From: an uncultured Opitutaceae bacterium
GTDB lineage: Bacteria; Verrucomicrobiota; Verrucomicrobiia; Opitutales; Opitutaceae
Direction of reading: 5' to 3'
Assembly: GCA_903890485.1 (NCBI GenBank)
Contig: CAITBM010000022.1
Location: 1-64,000, forward strand
DNA length: 64,000 nucleotides
Of this stretch, positions 62,837 through 64,000 are shown piece after piece; position 1 is the first letter of the stretch; each line of letters begins with the position of its first letter. The notes beneath the pieces are model-generated. The model searched no databases and was not told where the DNA came from. It worked only from the letters and a program-made list of their open reading frames with translations. Made by a program: the position numbers and the translations under genes.

Positions 62837-63646
62837 CTAGCGGCTGGAGAAGTCGAACTGGATCCGCTCGTGGCCCGAGTGGCCCGTCGGGTAGCGCTTG
62901 CCCTTGTACTCGATCTCCACGGCGGCCAGGTCGGACGCCGTCAGGTAGAGGGGGACGTTGGCGTACTCGCGGTGCTCGCCTGCCTGGAGCGGGCCCTGGA
63001 AAAGCTCAATGCCATCGGCCTTGCGCACCACCTTGATGCGCACGGGCTCGAGGGCCACGATGGAGACCGAGGACGACGGCGCGGCCGCGGGGGCCTCCGA
63101 GATCTCGGACGCGGTGGCCCTAGCAGGCGCCGGCGCCGGTCCCGAGCCCGCGAGCGTCTTGATGATCCAGAACGCGACTAAGAGAACGATGATGAAGACC
63201 AGGGCGATCCCGCCCTTGAAGACCAGGGCCGGGTCGATCGCCGGCGCCTTCGGGAGGTTCTCGCCGGGACGCTGGAAGCGGGCTTGGTGGGTCCTCTGTC
63301 CCTGCTCGCCCGCGGCCTGCTCGGAAGGGGCGTCAGCCCTGTCGTCGCCCGCGGAGATCGCCAGGTCCATCCTGCCGTAGACCTCGCGGCTGGGCTGGCG
63401 CAGGCGGGGCTCGCCGCCGCGCAGGGCCGTGAAATCGTTCAGGAGCCTGTCCGAGGGGATGCTCAGGTAGTTCGCGTAGCCGCGGAGGAACCCGCGCGTG
63501 TAGATGTCGGTCAGCCCGATATCGAACTGGTTGCCCTCGAATTTCTGCAGATACTCGCCGCGAATCTTCGTGGCCTCGGCCGCTTCGCGGATGGAAATGC
63601 CCTTCTTTTTTCGAGCTTCCTCAAGGCGTTCTCCGATGGTCTGCAT
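62837..63646 (-). CDS. RodZ-like helix-turn-helix membrane protein
   Basis: A 269-residue protein. An N-terminal HTH domain (IGERLEEARKKKGISIREAA, residues 4-70) is followed by a hydrophilic linker. One membrane helix (GGIALVFIIVLLVAFWII, about 145-162) and a C-terminal DUF4115 periplasmic beta domain with RIKVVRKADGIELFQG complete it. This is the RodZ layout, linking MreB to the cell-shape machinery. It lies downstream of ftsK on the minus strand. Confidence 0.85.
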   Translation of the reverse strand: MQTIGERLEEARKKKGISIREAAEATKIRGEYLQKFEGNQFDIGLTDIYTRGFLRGYANYLSIPSDRLLNDFTALRGGEPRLRQPSREVYGRMDLAISAGDDRADAPSEQAAGEQGQRTHQARFQRPGENLPKAPAIDPALVFKGGIALVFIIVLLVAFWIIKTLAGSGPAPAPARATASEISEAPAAAPSSSVSIVALEPVRIKVVRKADGIELFQGPLQAGEHREYANVPLYLTASDLAAVEIEYKGKRYPTGHSGHERIQFDFSSR

Positions 63647-63709
63647 TACCGATCAGTTACAGGTTTTAAGGGGCAGGGAAAGGATGATTTGTCCGGGGGC
63701 GGGGCGGCG

Positions 63710-64000
63710 CTAGAGCGAATCCAGGTCGCCCAGGATCTCCCGGGGGCTCGACCCGTTCTCCGGTCCGACGATCCCTTTGTCCTCCATCATCTCCATGATG
63801 CGCGCCGCGCGGTTGTAGCCGATGCGCAAGCGGCGCTGAAGCATGGAGGTGCTGGCCCTGCGGGTTGATTTCAGGACGTCGATCGCCCGCGCATAGAGCT
63901 CCTCGTCGCTCCCCTCGTCGCCCTCCTCGGGCTCGTCCTCCTCGTCGTCCTCACTTGAGGCCCTGTCGATCTGCTGCTGGACGGCCTGGGCGTACTGGGG
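63710..64000 (-). CDS. ftsK: FtsK DNA translocase, C-terminal part (truncated by window edge)
   Basis: Only the last 96 codons are in the window; the gene continues past 64000. The stop TAG is at 63710-63712. A strongly acidic segment (EDDEEDEPEEGDEGSDEE) leads to the winged-helix gamma domain, readable as YARAIDVLKSTRRASTS, LQRRLRIGYNRAARIMEMME and GIVGPENGSSPREIL. That domain recognises KOPS-like sites and XerD in other bacteria. The motor domain must lie beyond the window. It is too incomplete to show up as a full ORF. Confidence 0.9.
   Translation of the reverse strand, partial: PQYAQAVQQQIDRASSEDDEEDEPEEGDEGSDEELYARAIDVLKSTRRASTSMLQRRLRIGYNRAARIMEMMEDKGIVGPENGSSPREILGDLDSL

Noticed and set aside
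1-64000. Insertion sequences, prophage, toxin-antitoxin or anti-phage defence module
   Set aside because: No transposase, integrase, nuclease-methylase pair, CRISPR or known defence-gene combination was recognisable on either strand.

Overview
The window is high-GC chromosomal DNA from what is most likely a member of Verrucomicrobiota, probably Opitutaceae-like. I infer this from family content, not from a marker gene. The pointers are a giant delta-60 repeat protein with two paired C-terminal modules, several Gfo/Idh/MocA oxidoreductases beside TIM-barrel epimerases, a NamZ-type muramidase (DUF1343), a TonB-dependent receptor, a propeller-type hybrid histidine kinase, a sialate O-acetylesterase and a WXXGXW-repeat protein. 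Many starts lack a clear Shine-Dalgarno sequence. I see no rRNA, CRISPR array, transposase, integrase or plasmid/phage module. The only RNA gene I can name is tRNA-Glu at the left edge.

Layout. 0.3-4.2 kb: tRNA-Glu, purC, a CinA-family protein and a short UvrC. 4.3-12.4 kb: a secreted sialate esterase, the 2001-residue delta-60 protein and an exported PrxQ-type peroxiredoxin. 12.4-19 kb: an apparently frameshifted kinase-like gene, a CNNM/CorC protein, an ABC ATPase-permease-DUF3299 operon, an ACT-domain protein, a CDF cation exporter and a 53-residue membrane protein. 19-22 kb: three envelope proteins. 22-25.5 kb: an RNB ribonuclease and GTP-dependent PEP carboxykinase. 25.5-33.5 kb: a seven-gene minus-strand run (glycerate kinase, NamZ lipoprotein, three Gfo/Idh/MocA dehydrogenases, two sugar isomerase-like TIM barrels) that looks like a carbohydrate catabolic locus. 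33.6-36 kb: two RNA methyltransferases and a cytochrome b562-like protein. 36-43 kb: hybrid kinase, metallophosphoesterase, aldo/keto reductase and DsbA-like protein. 43-47 kb: polyphosphate glucokinase, a LytS/LytTR two-component pair and a secreted unknown. 47-52 kb: a MacA/MacB-type exporter with two permeases. 52-60 kb: a large NMP kinase, a TonB-dependent receptor, an NtrC-type regulator with its kinase, and LysR. 60-64 kb: a small membrane protein, DUF4199, TatA, an aldose epimerase, a RodZ-like protein and the C-terminus of FtsK.

The most interesting non-coding signals are: (1) a pair of short direct repeats with a 21-bp period, at nearly the same distance before the LytS/LytTR operon and before the secreted gene that follows it, which looks like a shared LytTR operator; (2) a strongly structured segment ending in a UUCG-capped terminator just before the MacA-like gene, either a small RNA or an attenuating leader; (3) a tandem series of six perfect-stem hairpins in the 426-bp leader of the TonB-dependent receptor; (4) a palindrome of the LysR T-N11-A type between lysR and a 59-residue membrane protein.

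All coordinates and motif calls come from reading the sequence by eye. Family assignments rest on recognised motifs, not on database searches.
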